NCBI GenBank assembly: GCA_027493945.1
Contig: JAOSJU010000001.1
Span: forward strand, 2,972,484 to 3,036,483
Length of the DNA stretch: 64,000 bases
Source: Burkholderiaceae bacterium
GTDB lineage: Bacteria; Pseudomonadota; Gammaproteobacteria; Burkholderiales; Burkholderiaceae_E
Direction: 5' to 3'
Numbering within the stretch: position 1 is the first letter of the stretch; every line of letters starts with the position of its first letter. This document shows positions 39,175 to 50,597 of the stretch, piece after piece. A program made the translations under genes and the position numbers. The notes under the pieces were generated by a model, which did no database searches, was not told the origin of the DNA, and saw only the letters and a program-made list of their open reading frames with translations.

Positions 39175-40467
39175 ATGCAGGGACTGCACCTCACCGCTGA
39201 TCTGTACGGCTGCCAGTGCGACGGGGCACTGCTCACCGACGCGACGAGACTCGAACGGCTGTGCCGTGCCGCGGTCGACGCGGCCGAACTCACCGTGGTC
39301 GACGAGAAGTTTTTCACCTTCCCCGACTACCAAGGCGAGCCGGGCGGCGTCACCGGTGCCGTGCTGCTGGCCGAATCGCATCTGGCGATCCACACCTGGC
39401 CCGAGCGCGCAGGCGTGACGCTCGACGTCTACGTCTGCAACTTCTCCACCGACAACTCGTCGAAGGCCGAGAAGGTCCTCGACGACCTCATCGTCGCGTT
39501 CGCGCCGCGCCAGCAGGGCACCAACCGCATCCTGCGCGGATCGGAAGATCCGGTCTCGCAATCGGGCGAACTGCTGCTCGAATGGCTCAACGACGACAGC
39601 GCGTTCGGCTTTCGCGCCGCGCGCCGCATCGAGACGGTTCGCACGCCGTTCCAGACGCTCGAGGTGTTCGAGACGCCGCAGTGGGGCCGGCTGTTCCGCC
39701 TCGACGGCTGCTACATGACCTCCGAGCGCGACGAGTTCTTCTACCATGAGGCGATCGCGCATCCGGCGGCGATCGCGCATCCGCGCCCGGTGTCGGCGCT
39801 GGTGATCGGCGGCGGCGACGGAGGCTCGACCGAGGAGCTGCTCAAGCACCCGTCGATCGAGCGCGTGGTGATGGCCGAGCTCGACGCCGAAGTGGTGCGC
39901 GTCGCGCGCGAGCACCTGGGCGCCGTGCACCGCGGCGCATTCGACGACCCGCGGCTCGACCTGCGGATCGGCGACGGCTGGGCGCTGGTCGAGGCGATGG
40001 CCGCCGCCGGCGAGCGCTTCGACCTCGTCGTGCTCGACCTCACCGATCCCGACACGCCCGCGCACCGCCTGTACACGCCCGACTTCTTCCGGATGCTCGA
40101 GCGGGTGATGAGCCCGGGGGCGGCGGTCACGCTGCACATCGGCTCGCCGGTGTTTCGCCCCGACCTGGTCCGCAAGCTGCTCGCCGCGCTGTCGTCGGTG
40201 TTCGCGATCGTGCGCCCGCTCGGCCTGTACGTGCCGCTCTACGGCGCCTACTGGGGCATGTGCTGCGCCTCGCAGACGCTCGATCCATTGGCGATCGACG
40301 CGCAGGCGGCGCAGCGGCGCATCGACGAGCGCGGCCTCTCCGACCTGCGCTACTACAACGGCGATATCCATACGGCGCTGTTCGCACTGCCCAACTTCTA
40401 TCGCGAACTCGTGCCCGGCGCCGCCCGCGCGAGCGCGCCGCGGCCGCTGGCGCACGCGGCGCGCTGA
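39175..40467 (+). CDS. speE: Fused S-adenosylmethionine decarboxylase - spermidine synthase (SpeD-SpeE)
   Basis: The 430 aa protein joins two consecutive polyamine enzymes. Residues 1 to about 110 are a bacterial class 1b AdoMet decarboxylase: MQGLHLTADLYGC, self-cleavage Ser68 in AESHLAIHTWPE, His73, and Cys88 in VYVCN. From about 115 on is an aminopropyltransferase: TPFQTLEVFETPQWGRLFRL, ALVIGGGDGGSTEELLKHPS, VVLDLTDPDTPAHRLYTPDF. It would make decarboxylated AdoMet and use it directly on putrescine. The start at 39175 matches the SpeD N-terminus; an ATG at 39133 is possible. Fusion is uninterrupted, with no internal stop. Confidence 0.93.
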   Translation: MQGLHLTADLYGCQCDGALLTDATRLERLCRAAVDAAELTVVDEKFFTFPDYQGEPGGVTGAVLLAESHLAIHTWPERAGVTLDVYVCNFSTDNSSKAEKVLDDLIVAFAPRQQGTNRILRGSEDPVSQSGELLLEWLNDDSAFGFRAARRIETVRTPFQTLEVFETPQWGRLFRLDGCYMTSERDEFFYHEAIAHPAAIAHPRPVSALVIGGGDGGSTEELLKHPSIERVVMAELDAEVVRVAREHLGAVHRGAFDDPRLDLRIGDGWALVEAMAAAGERFDLVVLDLTDPDTPAHRLYTPDFFRMLERVMSPGAAVTLHIGSPVFRPDLVRKLLAALSSVFAIVRPLGLYVPLYGAYWGMCCASQTLDPLAIDAQAAQRRIDERGLSDLRYYNGDIHTALFALPNFYRELVPGAARASAPRPLAHAAR

Positions 40468-40496
40468 CCCACGCACCCGAGGCTGCTGCCCGCCCC

Positions 40497-41236
40497 ATGC
40501 GCCCGCGTGTCCTGATCGCAGCGGCGCAGGCCGACGAGCCGGCGAGCCGCATCCTCGACGCCCGGCAGTCGCACCACCTGGTGCGCGTGCTGCGGCTTGC
40601 CGCAGGCGCGCCCGTCGAATGCTTCGACGGCAGGGGTGCGCGTTTCGACGCGCGCATCGAGCGCGCAGACCCGAAGGCCTGCGCCATCCGGCTGCTCGCC
40701 CCGATCGCGGCCTGCACCGAGAGCCCGCTGGCGGTCACGCTCGTGCAGGGTATCAGCGCGCCCGAGCGCATGGACTGGACCGTCGAGAAGGCAGTCGAGC
40801 TCGGCGCGCACGCGATCCAGCCGGTCGTCTGCGCGCGCACGCAGGCACGGCTCGATGCACAACGCCTGCAGCGACGCCACGTGCACTGGGCACGCATCGT
40901 CGAGGCGGCGTGCATGCAGTGCGGCCGCGACCGCCTGCCCGAACTCGGCGCCCCGCTCGAATTCGAGCGCTGGCTCGCCGCGACCGACCGCACTGCGGGG
41001 CGCACGCGCATCGTGCTCGATCCGCGCGCAGCGGTGCCGCTAGCGTCGCTTCGCGCCGACCCGGCGCAGCCGGTCGATCTGCTGGTGGGACCCGAAGGAG
41101 GGTCGACGCGGCCGAGCTCGAGGCGGCCCGCGCGGCCGGCTTTCAGGCGGTGCGGCTCGGGCCGCGGGTGCTGCGCACCGAAACGGCGGGCCTGGCGGCG
41201 ATCGCCGCGCTGCAGGCGATCGCCGGCGATTTCTGA
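40497..41236 (+). CDS. rsmE: 16S rRNA m3U1498 methyltransferase RsmE (frameshift near 41100)
   Basis: This SPOUT methyltransferase modifies U1498 of 16S rRNA. MRPRVLIAAAQADEPASRIL is the start; HHLVRVLRLAAGAPVECFDG is the PUA-like N-domain. KAVELGAHAIQPVVCART and RIVEAACMQCGRDRLPEL lead to the SAM-binding knot LLVGPEGG. There the frame breaks (one base missing near 41100) and continues VDAAELEAARAAGFQAVRLG and PRVLRTETAGLAAIAALQAI to the stop. The corrected length is 246 aa. It starts 29 bp after speD-speE and may be cotranscribed. Confidence 0.92.
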
Positions 41237-41252
41237 GCCGCCCCGGCCCGCC

Positions 41253-41687
41253 CTACGGGCGGCCGCGCGGCGCGCAGCCGCCACCGGTACGCACCGAGTA
41301 GAACACGCGAAAAGCGGTCTGGCGATCGAAGAAGAAGTCCGCAGCGTCGCGGAACACGTCGAGCAACGCGTCGCGCTGCTCGCGGCCGAACTCCGCCGTG
41401 TCGGGCAGATTCGCCAGGATCACGAGGAATCCCGGCTGTTCGGCGTCGCCGCCCGGCTTCATGTCGGTGACGCAGTCGTACAGCGCGTCGAGGTTGTGGC
41501 CGACGTGCGCCGGCAGCGAGAACGCGCCGGCAATCGCCGCAAGGACGCCCGGCTTGTCGGTCACGCGCGCCGGGTCGACGCGCAGCAATCGCTGGTCTGC
41601 CCGCCGGGCAGCGCGCTCGAGCGCATCCAGGTCGTAGGCGGCCAGCGGCAGCACGGCCTGCGGCGGAATGTTGCTCAGCGTGCCCAT
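41253..41687 (-). CDS. Barstar family ribonuclease inhibitor
   Basis: This 144 aa protein contains the barstar fold: RLLRVDPARVTDKPGVLAAI, FSLPAHVGHNLDALYDCVTD (the conserved W/H-x-x-N-x-D-A-L-x-D block) and GFLVILANLPD. Barstars bind and inhibit secreted ribonucleases of the barnase type. The expected ribonuclease gene is absent; instead the ATG lies inside the end of a 40-codon signal-peptide ORF (41675-41797). It is convergent with rsmE. Confidence 0.9.
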   Translation of the reverse strand: MGTLSNIPPQAVLPLAAYDLDALERAARRADQRLLRVDPARVTDKPGVLAAIAGAFSLPAHVGHNLDALYDCVTDMKPGGDAEQPGFLVILANLPDTAEFGREQRDALLDVFRDAADFFFDRQTAFRVFYSVRTGGGCAPRGRP

Positions 41688-41797
41688 TGCATCACTCCCG
41701 GCTGCGGCGCGCGTGCCATGCAGGCCTGGAAGGCCGGCAGCACGGCCAGCGCGACCAGCAGCCACTGCAGGACGGACGGCCGCCGGCGAAGGTTCAT
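41675..41797 (-). CDS. 40-aa signal-peptide ORF overlapping barstar (possible ribonuclease remnant)
   Basis: The frame encodes MNLRRRPSVLQWLLVALAVL then PAFQACMARAPQPGVMQWAR and a stop. A positively charged start, hydrophobic core of about 15 residues and Ala-x-Ala-like site (ACMARA) make a convincing export signal. The barstar ATG is read from a different frame within its last codons (14 bp overlap). In related bacteria a barnase-like ribonuclease with a signal peptide precedes barstar; here the catalytic domain is missing. It may be a remnant or a real short exported peptide. Confidence 0.45.
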   Translation of the reverse strand: MNLRRRPSVLQWLLVALAVLPAFQACMARAPQPGVMQWAR

Positions 41798-41918
41798 GGC
41801 CTATGCTAAAGGAGATCGGCTGGGCTGCAAACGCACCGCCCGCAGCGCGACTGCGCCGCAGCGCGCCGTACCGTGCCGGCCCGGCGCGGGCATCGGCCTG
41901 CCTGGCCGCCCCGGCCGC

Positions 41919-44188
41919 TTACGCTGCTTCGGGCTGGGCGACCGCCTCGATCGCCCGATCGAGCGCGCTCCCGGCGCTCGAGAGTCGCGCGTAGCCGGCC
42001 TCGAACAGGTGCGCCAGTTCGCCGCGCGTGAACGAGCGCCCGGCGTCGGGGGTAGCGAGTGAGCACGAAGAGTTTGCGGGTCGGGCCGATCCAGGCCAGG
42101 CGGAAGACGCGGCGCGCGCCGCCTTCGTCGAGCTCGATCAGGTCGCCGCGCTGCAATGCGTCGACGTGCACCTCGCCCTGCCCCGGCGGGCGGGCGTCGG
42201 CGGCGCCTGCGGACGCACCGCCGGCGCCAGCCTGCGCTGTGCCTGCCGGCTGTGCTGCTGCGACGGCTGTCTGCGCTGCGTGGGCGGCGGCCGCCGCGCG
42301 CGCCTGCTGATCGGCGATGCCGCGCGGGGCTGGCGGCGCGGGCTGCGACGGCCCGCCCGACGCCGACTTCGCTTCGCGCACCGCGCGGGTGTGCCATTGC
42401 AGCAATTCGTTGAAGAACCGTTCGCGCTCGCCCGCCTCCATGCCGACCGGTTCCAGCCCATTCATCAGGGCGCGGATCATCCTGGTCAGCACCTCGGCCA
42501 GCCTGTTGATCTCCTCGGGCGACTTCGGGGCGACGCTCCAGATCAGCATCTCGGCCGCGCGCAGGCCAGCCGCCCAGGCGACGTCGGAATCGCCCGCGTC
42601 GACCCGCGCATGCGCCAGCGCGCGCGACCACCACCGGTAGAGGAACTCCCTGACGAACACCGGCGTCACCGGGTCGATGCGCAGCGCGATCTCGGCGCTG
42701 GCCGCCTCCTGCGCCTGCGACAGCGCCTCGAGCCGCTCGGCTTGCAGCGTGATCTCCGCCAGCCGCGTTGCGCGGCGCTCGGCCTCCTCCTGCATCAGCA
42801 GGTCCAGACGCCGTACCGCCTCGTCGAACGTGGACAGGTCGGACTCGAAATGTTCGATGATCCAGTCGATGAGGCCGGTGATGCCCGCGACCAGCTGCGA
42901 CTGCGGTCCGACGTCGGCGTCGGGATCGGTCGCGGCCTCGGAGATGCGGTCGATCAGCCGCCGCATCGGGTGCTGCCTGCGCGCGAAGAAGCTGCGGTCG
43001 ATCAGAGCGGCCTTCATCGCGACCACCTGCAGCCGCAGCAACTGCTGCTTGACCGGATCGGGTATCAGCCGGTCGGCATAGATGTAGTCGAAGACCAGCG
43101 AGACGATCTCGATGGTCACCTGGTCGAGCGCCGAGCCCTTGCGACGCGCCTCGTCGAGCAGCCCGGTCATCGCCGCGCCGCCAGCCGCCACCTCCGGCAT
43201 CGACTGCAGCGCGTTCAGCGCCTCGATCAACGGCGGCTCGGCCGACGGGATCGGCAGGTCGGCCATCGCGAAGGTCGACGGGTCGGTCAGCATTCGCGCC
43301 GCCGAACGCCGTGCCGAAGGCTGGCCCTCGGCGATCTGCTGCATCAGCGATTCGAACGCGTCGCGCGTGGCCGCAGTCGCGCCGGACATGGCCTCGGCGG
43401 CCGCAGTTACGGCCTCGGCGGTCGCAGTTACGGCCGCAGCGGTCGCAGGCGGCTCGGCCACGGCACGCGCCTGCGGCTCGGCCGAACCCACCACGCGCGC
43501 CTTGATCGTCGGCAGGATCCGGTTGCTGCGCAGCCGCTCGTTGACTTGCGAATAGACGTTGTTCAGGCCCGCCGAAACGTGCGGCTCGAACGCCTGCAGC
43601 AGCGCGGCGCGCACCTCGATCGCCGGGGCGAGCGCGTCGAGCGCCGAGCGCAGCGCGTCGAAGACCTCCTCTGGCGAAGCCGGGTGGTCGTTCTCGTCGA
43701 ACCACTCGCGATCGAGCAGCACGGCAAGCCGCGCGCGCATGCCGAGCACCTGGTCGCGATCGAGCCGGTTGCGCGAGCGCTGCGCCAGCCGCTTCGAGCG
43801 CGATGCGTTCTTCCTCGGCCGTCTCGTCGACCAGCTCCAGTTCCGCGGTCGGGGCTTGCTGCGCGTCGCCGCCCCGCTTGAACATGCGCCGCTCGAGCAC
43901 CTCGGCGAACGACTTGCGGAACCGCGACTCGATGTCGCGGCGATGCTGTCGCACGACCGCGACGGCCTCGAGCAGAACCTGCTGGCTCTCGCGGCGCGGC
44001 TCGCCCATCGCGCGCGCGACCATTTCGTCGCTCAGCTTGTCGAGCGCCTCGCTGACGACGCGCTCGAGGCCGGCGACGACGATGCCGCGGCAATCCTCGA
44101 GCAACTCAAACCGCCGGCGCCGATCGACCTCCGGCTCCGGTGCTGGTTCGACCACATGATAAGCCCTCTCGGAGATCTCGCTGGACAT
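41919..44188 (-). CDS. DUF1631 family protein (two frameshifts)
   Basis: This is a large helical protein of the DUF1631 family (about 750 aa, beta/gammaproteobacteria), function unknown. It begins MSSEISERAYHVVEPAPEPE at 44188. The frame breaks near 43790 (one extra G) and continues SRNRLDRDQVLGMRARLAVL. It breaks again in the G-run 42048-42052 after RKLFVLTRYP, then ends GRSFTRGELAHLFEAGYARL to TAA at 41919. The corrected length is 755 aa. Conserved blocks include LLDREWFDENDHPASPEEVF, NVYSQVNERLRSNRILPTIK and FELLQ-type C-terminal WHTRAVREAKSASGG followed by an Ala/Pro-rich linker. The last domain (IELDEGGARRVFRLAWIGPT) resembles a PilZ-like beta barrel. Confidence 0.85.
43391..43452. repeat. 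21-bp tandem repeat (about 3 units) inside the DUF1631 gene
   Basis: Units starting at 43391, 43412 and 43433 read close to GCCTCGGCGGTCGCAGTTAC plus one base. They encode 7-residue Ala/Thr-rich repeats (AEAVTAT, AEAVTAA) in a linker. Being a multiple of three it keeps frame; length may vary between strains. Confidence 0.7.
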
Positions 44189-44293
44189 GTCCTGGCCCTG
44201 CCCGAATCGTCGTCGGCGCCGTCGATTGCGGTCCGCCGGCTTCGATGCTATTCGGCGCGGCCGACGGGGGTCAATGCGCGGACGCGCGCACGG

Positions 44294-44314
44294 GCCTCCC
44301 AACCCCCGGGAGGC
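44294..44314. terminator. Candidate terminator hairpin downstream of maeB
   Basis: GCCTCCC (44294-44300) pairs perfectly with GGGAGGC (44308-44314) in the gap between maeB and the DUF1631 gene. No T-run follows, so this is a weak call. Confidence 0.3.
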
Positions 44315-44385
44315 GGGGGCGCGCCGACGGGCGGCGCCCCGGCGGGCGCCGGCGGCTGCGCGACCGTTGCGCGCCAGCGCCACCG

Positions 44386-46674
<2,289 letters not shown>

Positions 46675-46750
46675 CGTGAGACAGCGCCTCGCTGCGCGGG
46701 AGAGGGACGGATTATCCGTCCGCCCGGCAGCGATGACAAACGCGGCGGCG

Positions 46751-47012
46751 GCGACGGCGCGTGCAAAGACGCGCGCCGTGCGCCGCGGGCGCGCCAGTGC
46801 TTGCCCCCGCTTCGCGGGGGTGCCCTGCGATGCTCGCACCACCGGCTGGCGCGGCGAAACTCGCTACGCTCGCTGCGCGAGCTCCGCTCGAACAATCGCC
46901 GCGAGAATGATGGACGATGCGCGCTGCGCGCGCCGCCGGTGCTGCTGCGCTTCTCGGCTGCGCACAAGGCGCGCCCGCGGCGCACGGCCCGCGCCTTTGC
47001 CGACACCGTCGT
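46751..47012. repeat. Foldback element C1 upstream of maeB
   Basis: Arms 46751-46795 and 46968-47012 are inverted copies; the inner 20 bases (CCGTGCGCCGCGGGCGCGCC) are identical and the outer part is about 70% matched. The loop holds a perfect CCCCCGCTTCGCGGGGG hairpin (46804-46820) and, at 46857-46895, an inverted copy of the motif found in element C2. No gene is evident. Confidence 0.75.
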
Positions 47013-47070
47013 GGTGTTCGTGGGCAACAGCCCCGTCGTCGATGCGTGCACCACCGACGCCGCTCGAGCG

Positions 47071-47470
47071 GCAGTCGGCGGCGGAGCGGGGCGCAGCGCG
47101 CGCGGCCAACGGGGCGGGCGGCGCGTCTGCGTGTGGGCGGGCGGGCCGGGCGCGGCGCGCGCGGCGCGGCATTCGGGGCGATTTCGGCGGCGCCGAGCAG
47201 CGCAGCCTCGGGGTCGGCGCGCGAAGCGCGCTTCGTACATCTGACTTGCGGCGCCCTGTCTGAGCGGAGCTCGCGAAGCGAGCGCAGCGAGTTGCGCCGC
47301 ACGACCCCGGGGCGAGCAGCGAAGGGGAGTCGGTGCGAAGCACCGACCGCTGCCGCCATCGCCCCGAATGCCGCGCCGCGCGCGCCGCGCCCGGCCCGCC
47401 CGCCCACACGCAGACGCGCCGCCCGCCCCTGTTGGCCGCGCGCGCCGCGCCCCGCCCCGCCGCCGACTGC
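47071..47470. repeat. Foldback element C2
   Basis: The arms 47071-47182 and 47358-47470 are reverse complements over about 112 bp with few mismatches (outer GCAGTCGGCGGCGG, inner GGCATTCGGGGCGAT). The 175-bp loop carries two perfect hairpins with GAA loops (GCGCGC 47217-47222 / 47226-47231 and GTCGGTGC 47329-47336 / GCACCGAC 47340-47347). It also holds a motif beginning CTGTCTGAGCGGAGC (47256-47294) resembling the A/B core. It ends just before the stop of the dehydrogenase gene. Confidence 0.85.
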
Positions 47471-47492
47471 CGCGACGCGCCTCGGCGTCGAC

Positions 47493-50400
47493 TCAGGAGC
47501 TCCGATCGGCGAGCGCCCGTTCGAGCACGCGCGCCACGTGCTCGGCGCTACGGTTCGCACCATCGGCGATCTGGTGCCGGCAGCTGGTGCCGTCGGCGAC
47601 GACGATGTCGCCGGGGCCGGCCGCGCGCACCGCCGGCAACAGCGCCGCCTCGCCCATCTTCATCGAAATGTCGTGGTGCTCGGCTTCGTAGCCGAACGCG
47701 CCCGCCATCCCGCAGCAACTCGACTCGATCAGCTCGACCTTCAGCGACGGGATCAGGCCGAGCACGGTGCGTATCGGCGCGATCGCGTCGAAGGTCTTCT
47801 GGTGGCAGTGGCCGTGCAGCAGCGCGCGCGCCTGCGGCAACGCCCGCAGCGCGAGCTTCAGGCGGCCGGCCTCGTGCTCGCGCGCGAGAAATTCCTCGAA
47901 CAGCATCGCCTGCGAGGCCAGCGCGCCGGCCGCCTCGCCCAGCCCCAGCACCAGGAACTCGTCGCGCATCGTGAGCAGGCACGATGGCTCGAGGCCGACG
48001 ACCGGCACGCCGTGCTGCACCCACGGGGCGAGTGCCGCGAGCGTGCGCCGCGCCTCGGCGCGCGCCTCGTCGACCAGACCGGTCGCGAGGAAGGTCCTGC
48101 CGCAGCACAGCGGCCGGCGCGGGTTCGCGTCGCCGTCGGCCGCGCGCGCCACGTGCACGCGGTAGCCGGCAGCCTGCAGGACGCGACGCGCGGCGCGCAG
48201 GTTCTCGGGCTCGAAATAGTCGTCGAAGGTGTCGGCCCACAGCACGACGTCCAGGCCGTCGCCCGCCGGCGCGGGGACGGCCCCTTCGAGCGCCAGGCCG
48301 CGATCGCGGGTGAACACGTCGCGGCGCCAGGCGGGCAGCCTGCGCCGTGCCGACAGGCCGAGCAGCCGCTCGGACAGCCAGGCCGCGCCCGGCAGCCGAT
48401 CTCGCAGGTTCGCCAGCCACGGCACCCGCGCGAGCCACGGCGCGTAGCGCGGCAGAAACGCCACCATGCGTTCGCGCAGCCGCAGCGGATGGCGCTTGCG
48501 ATAGTGGTACAGGAACTCGGTCTTCATCCGCGCCATGTCCACGCCCGTAGGACACTCGCGCTTGCAGCCCTTGCAGCCCACGCACAGCGACATCGTCTCG
48601 TGCATCGCCTGCGACACCAGCGCGTCCTCGCCGAGCTGGCCCGAGAGCGCGAGCCGCAGCGTGTTCGCGCGCCCGCGCGTGAGGTCGCGCTCGTCGCGGG
48701 TCGCGCGGTAGCTCGGGCACATCGTGCCGGCGTCGAACTTGCGGCAGTGGCCGTTGTTGTTGCACATCTCGACGGCCTTGGCGAAGCCGCGCGCGGGATC
48801 CCCGCCAGTGCCCGGCGCGCCGATGCGCTCGGTGAGCGGGTCGTTCTGCACGTCCCAGGCCGACCAGTCGAGCGCGGTGGCGAGCGGCTGGGGCGCATAG
48901 CCCGGGCGGAAGCGGAACAGCGACGCATCGTCCATCCGCGGCGGCCGGACGATCTTGCCCGGGTTCATCAGTCCGAGTGGATCGAACGCCTCCTTGATCT
49001 CTTCGAACGCGCGCGTGAGCCTCGGCCCGAACTGCCACGCGACCCATTCGCTGCGCACCAGCCCGTCGCCGTGCTCGCCGGAATAGGCGCCCTTGAACTG
49101 CCGCACCATCGCCGAAGCCTCTTCGGCAATGGCGCGCATCTTCGCGGCGCCGCCGTCGGGCCCGTGCCGGCGCATGTCGAGAATCGGGCGCACGTGCAGC
49201 GTGCCGACCGAGGCGTGCGCGTACCAGGTGCCGCGCGTGCCGTGACGCGCGAACACTTCGGTGAGCCGGCCGGTGTATTCGGCCAGGTGCCCGAGGGGCA
49301 CCGCGCAGTCCTCGATGAAGCTGACCGGCTTGCCGTCGCCCCTGAGCGACATCATGATGTTCAGGCCGGCCTTGCGCACTTCCCACAGCGCCTTCTGCCG
49401 CGCCTTGTCGAGCAGCTCGACCACCGAACCCGGCAGGCCCAGGTCGCCCATCAGCTCGCCGAGCCGCGCCAGCCGCTGCGCGAGCGCCACGGCGTCGTCG
49501 CCACTGAATTCGACGAGCAGGATCGCCTCGGGACCGCGCCCGTCGCGCTCGACCAGCGCAGCCTCGATCGTCGGCCGGAAGACCGGGTTGGCCCGCGACA
49601 ACTCGATCATCGTGCGGTCGACGAGCTCCACCGCCGAGGGCCCCAGCTTCACGATGTGCTGCGCACTGTCCATCGCCGCGTGAAAGCTCGGGAAGTTCAC
49701 CACCCCGAGCACCTTGGCCGCCGGCAGCCGCGACAACTTCAGGACCAGTCGGCGGAAATACGCGAGCGTGCCTTCCGAGCCCACCAGAAGGTGCGCCAGG
49801 TTGACCGAGCCATCGGCGGTATAGGGCCGCTCCGACTGCGGGTGGAACACGTCGAGGTTGTAGCCGCCCACCCGACGCAGCACCTTCGGCCACTGACGCT
49901 CGATCTCCGCGCGCTCGCGTGCGGCGATCGCGAACAGCCTCGACACCAGTTCGCCGCTGCGCGCCGAGGCCATCGGCCGCTTCGCGTCGGTGCCGAACGG
50001 CCCGAAATGCTCGGTGGTGCCGTCGGAGAGGATCGCATCGATCCCGAGCACGTTGTGCACCATGTTGCCGTAGGCGATCGAGCGAGAGCCACACGAGTTG
50101 TTGCCCGCCATGCCGCCCAGCGTCGCCTGCGCGCCCGTCGACACATCGACCGGAAACCACAGGCCGTGCGGCTCGAGCCACGCGTTGAGCGCATCGAGCA
50201 CGATCCCGGGCTGCACCTCGACCGTCATCGCCTGCGGGTCGAACGCGGTCACCTCGTTCAGGTGCCGGCTGTTGTCGATCACCAGCGCTTCGCCCACGGC
50301 CTGGCCGCACTGGCTGGTGCCGCCGCCGCGCGGCAGGATCGGGGTGCGCGACTCGCGTGCCAGATCGATCGCGGCGATCACATCCGCCTCGTCGGCGGGC

Positions 50401-50579
50401 ACGACGACGCCGACCGGATCGACCTGGTAGATCGAAGCGTCGGTCGCGTAGCGCCCGCGCGAGAAGGCGTCGAACAGCACTTCGCCGCGCAGCACGCGGC
50501 GCAGCCGCTGCGCGAGGCGGGCGCGCTCGGCGCGCGCAGGGCCGGTTCGCGCCCGCGTGCCGGTGCTCATGCCATGCAC
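47493..50579 (-). CDS. FAD/Fe-S D-2-hydroxyacid dehydrogenase (YdiJ-like)
   Basis: This 1028 aa protein has a PCMH FAD domain (ILPRGGGTSQCGQAVGEALV, GGMAGNNSCGSRSIAYGNMV), an FAD-oxidase C domain (LLVGSEGTLAYFRRLVLKLS, SGEHGDGLVRSEWVAWQFGP), then Fe-S motifs CNNNGHCRKFDAGTMCPSYR and CVGCKGCKRECPTGVD and a CCG-domain end (LCCGRTFL, HGHCHQKTF, ESSCCGMAGAFGYE). The architecture and length match YdiJ, a D-2-hydroxyglutarate dehydrogenase, and related D-lactate dehydrogenases. The start is MHGMSTGT (50579) or MSTGT (50570). It follows the GntR regulator gene by 18 bp. Confidence 0.9.
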   Translation of the reverse strand: MHGMSTGTRARTGPARAERARLAQRLRRVLRGEVLFDAFSRGRYATDASIYQVDPVGVVVPADEADVIAAIDLARESRTPILPRGGGTSQCGQAVGEALVIDNSRHLNEVTAFDPQAMTVEVQPGIVLDALNAWLEPHGLWFPVDVSTGAQATLGGMAGNNSCGSRSIAYGNMVHNVLGIDAILSDGTTEHFGPFGTDAKRPMASARSGELVSRLFAIAARERAEIERQWPKVLRRVGGYNLDVFHPQSERPYTADGSVNLAHLLVGSEGTLAYFRRLVLKLSRLPAAKVLGVVNFPSFHAAMDSAQHIVKLGPSAVELVDRTMIELSRANPVFRPTIEAALVERDGRGPEAILLVEFSGDDAVALAQRLARLGELMGDLGLPGSVVELLDKARQKALWEVRKAGLNIMMSLRGDGKPVSFIEDCAVPLGHLAEYTGRLTEVFARHGTRGTWYAHASVGTLHVRPILDMRRHGPDGGAAKMRAIAEEASAMVRQFKGAYSGEHGDGLVRSEWVAWQFGPRLTRAFEEIKEAFDPLGLMNPGKIVRPPRMDDASLFRFRPGYAPQPLATALDWSAWDVQNDPLTERIGAPGTGGDPARGFAKAVEMCNNNGHCRKFDAGTMCPSYRATRDERDLTRGRANTLRLALSGQLGEDALVSQAMHETMSLCVGCKGCKRECPTGVDMARMKTEFLYHYRKRHPLRLRERMVAFLPRYAPWLARVPWLANLRDRLPGAAWLSERLLGLSARRRLPAWRRDVFTRDRGLALEGAVPAPAGDGLDVVLWADTFDDYFEPENLRAARRVLQAAGYRVHVARAADGDANPRRPLCCGRTFLATGLVDEARAEARRTLAALAPWVQHGVPVVGLEPSCLLTMRDEFLVLGLGEAAGALASQAMLFEEFLAREHEAGRLKLALRALPQARALLHGHCHQKTFDAIAPIRTVLGLIPSLKVELIESSCCGMAGAFGYEAEHHDISMKMGEAALLPAVRAAGPGDIVVADGTSCRHQIADGANRSAEHVARVLERALADRSS

Positions 50580-50597
50580 CGCGCTGCGCTGCCGCCC

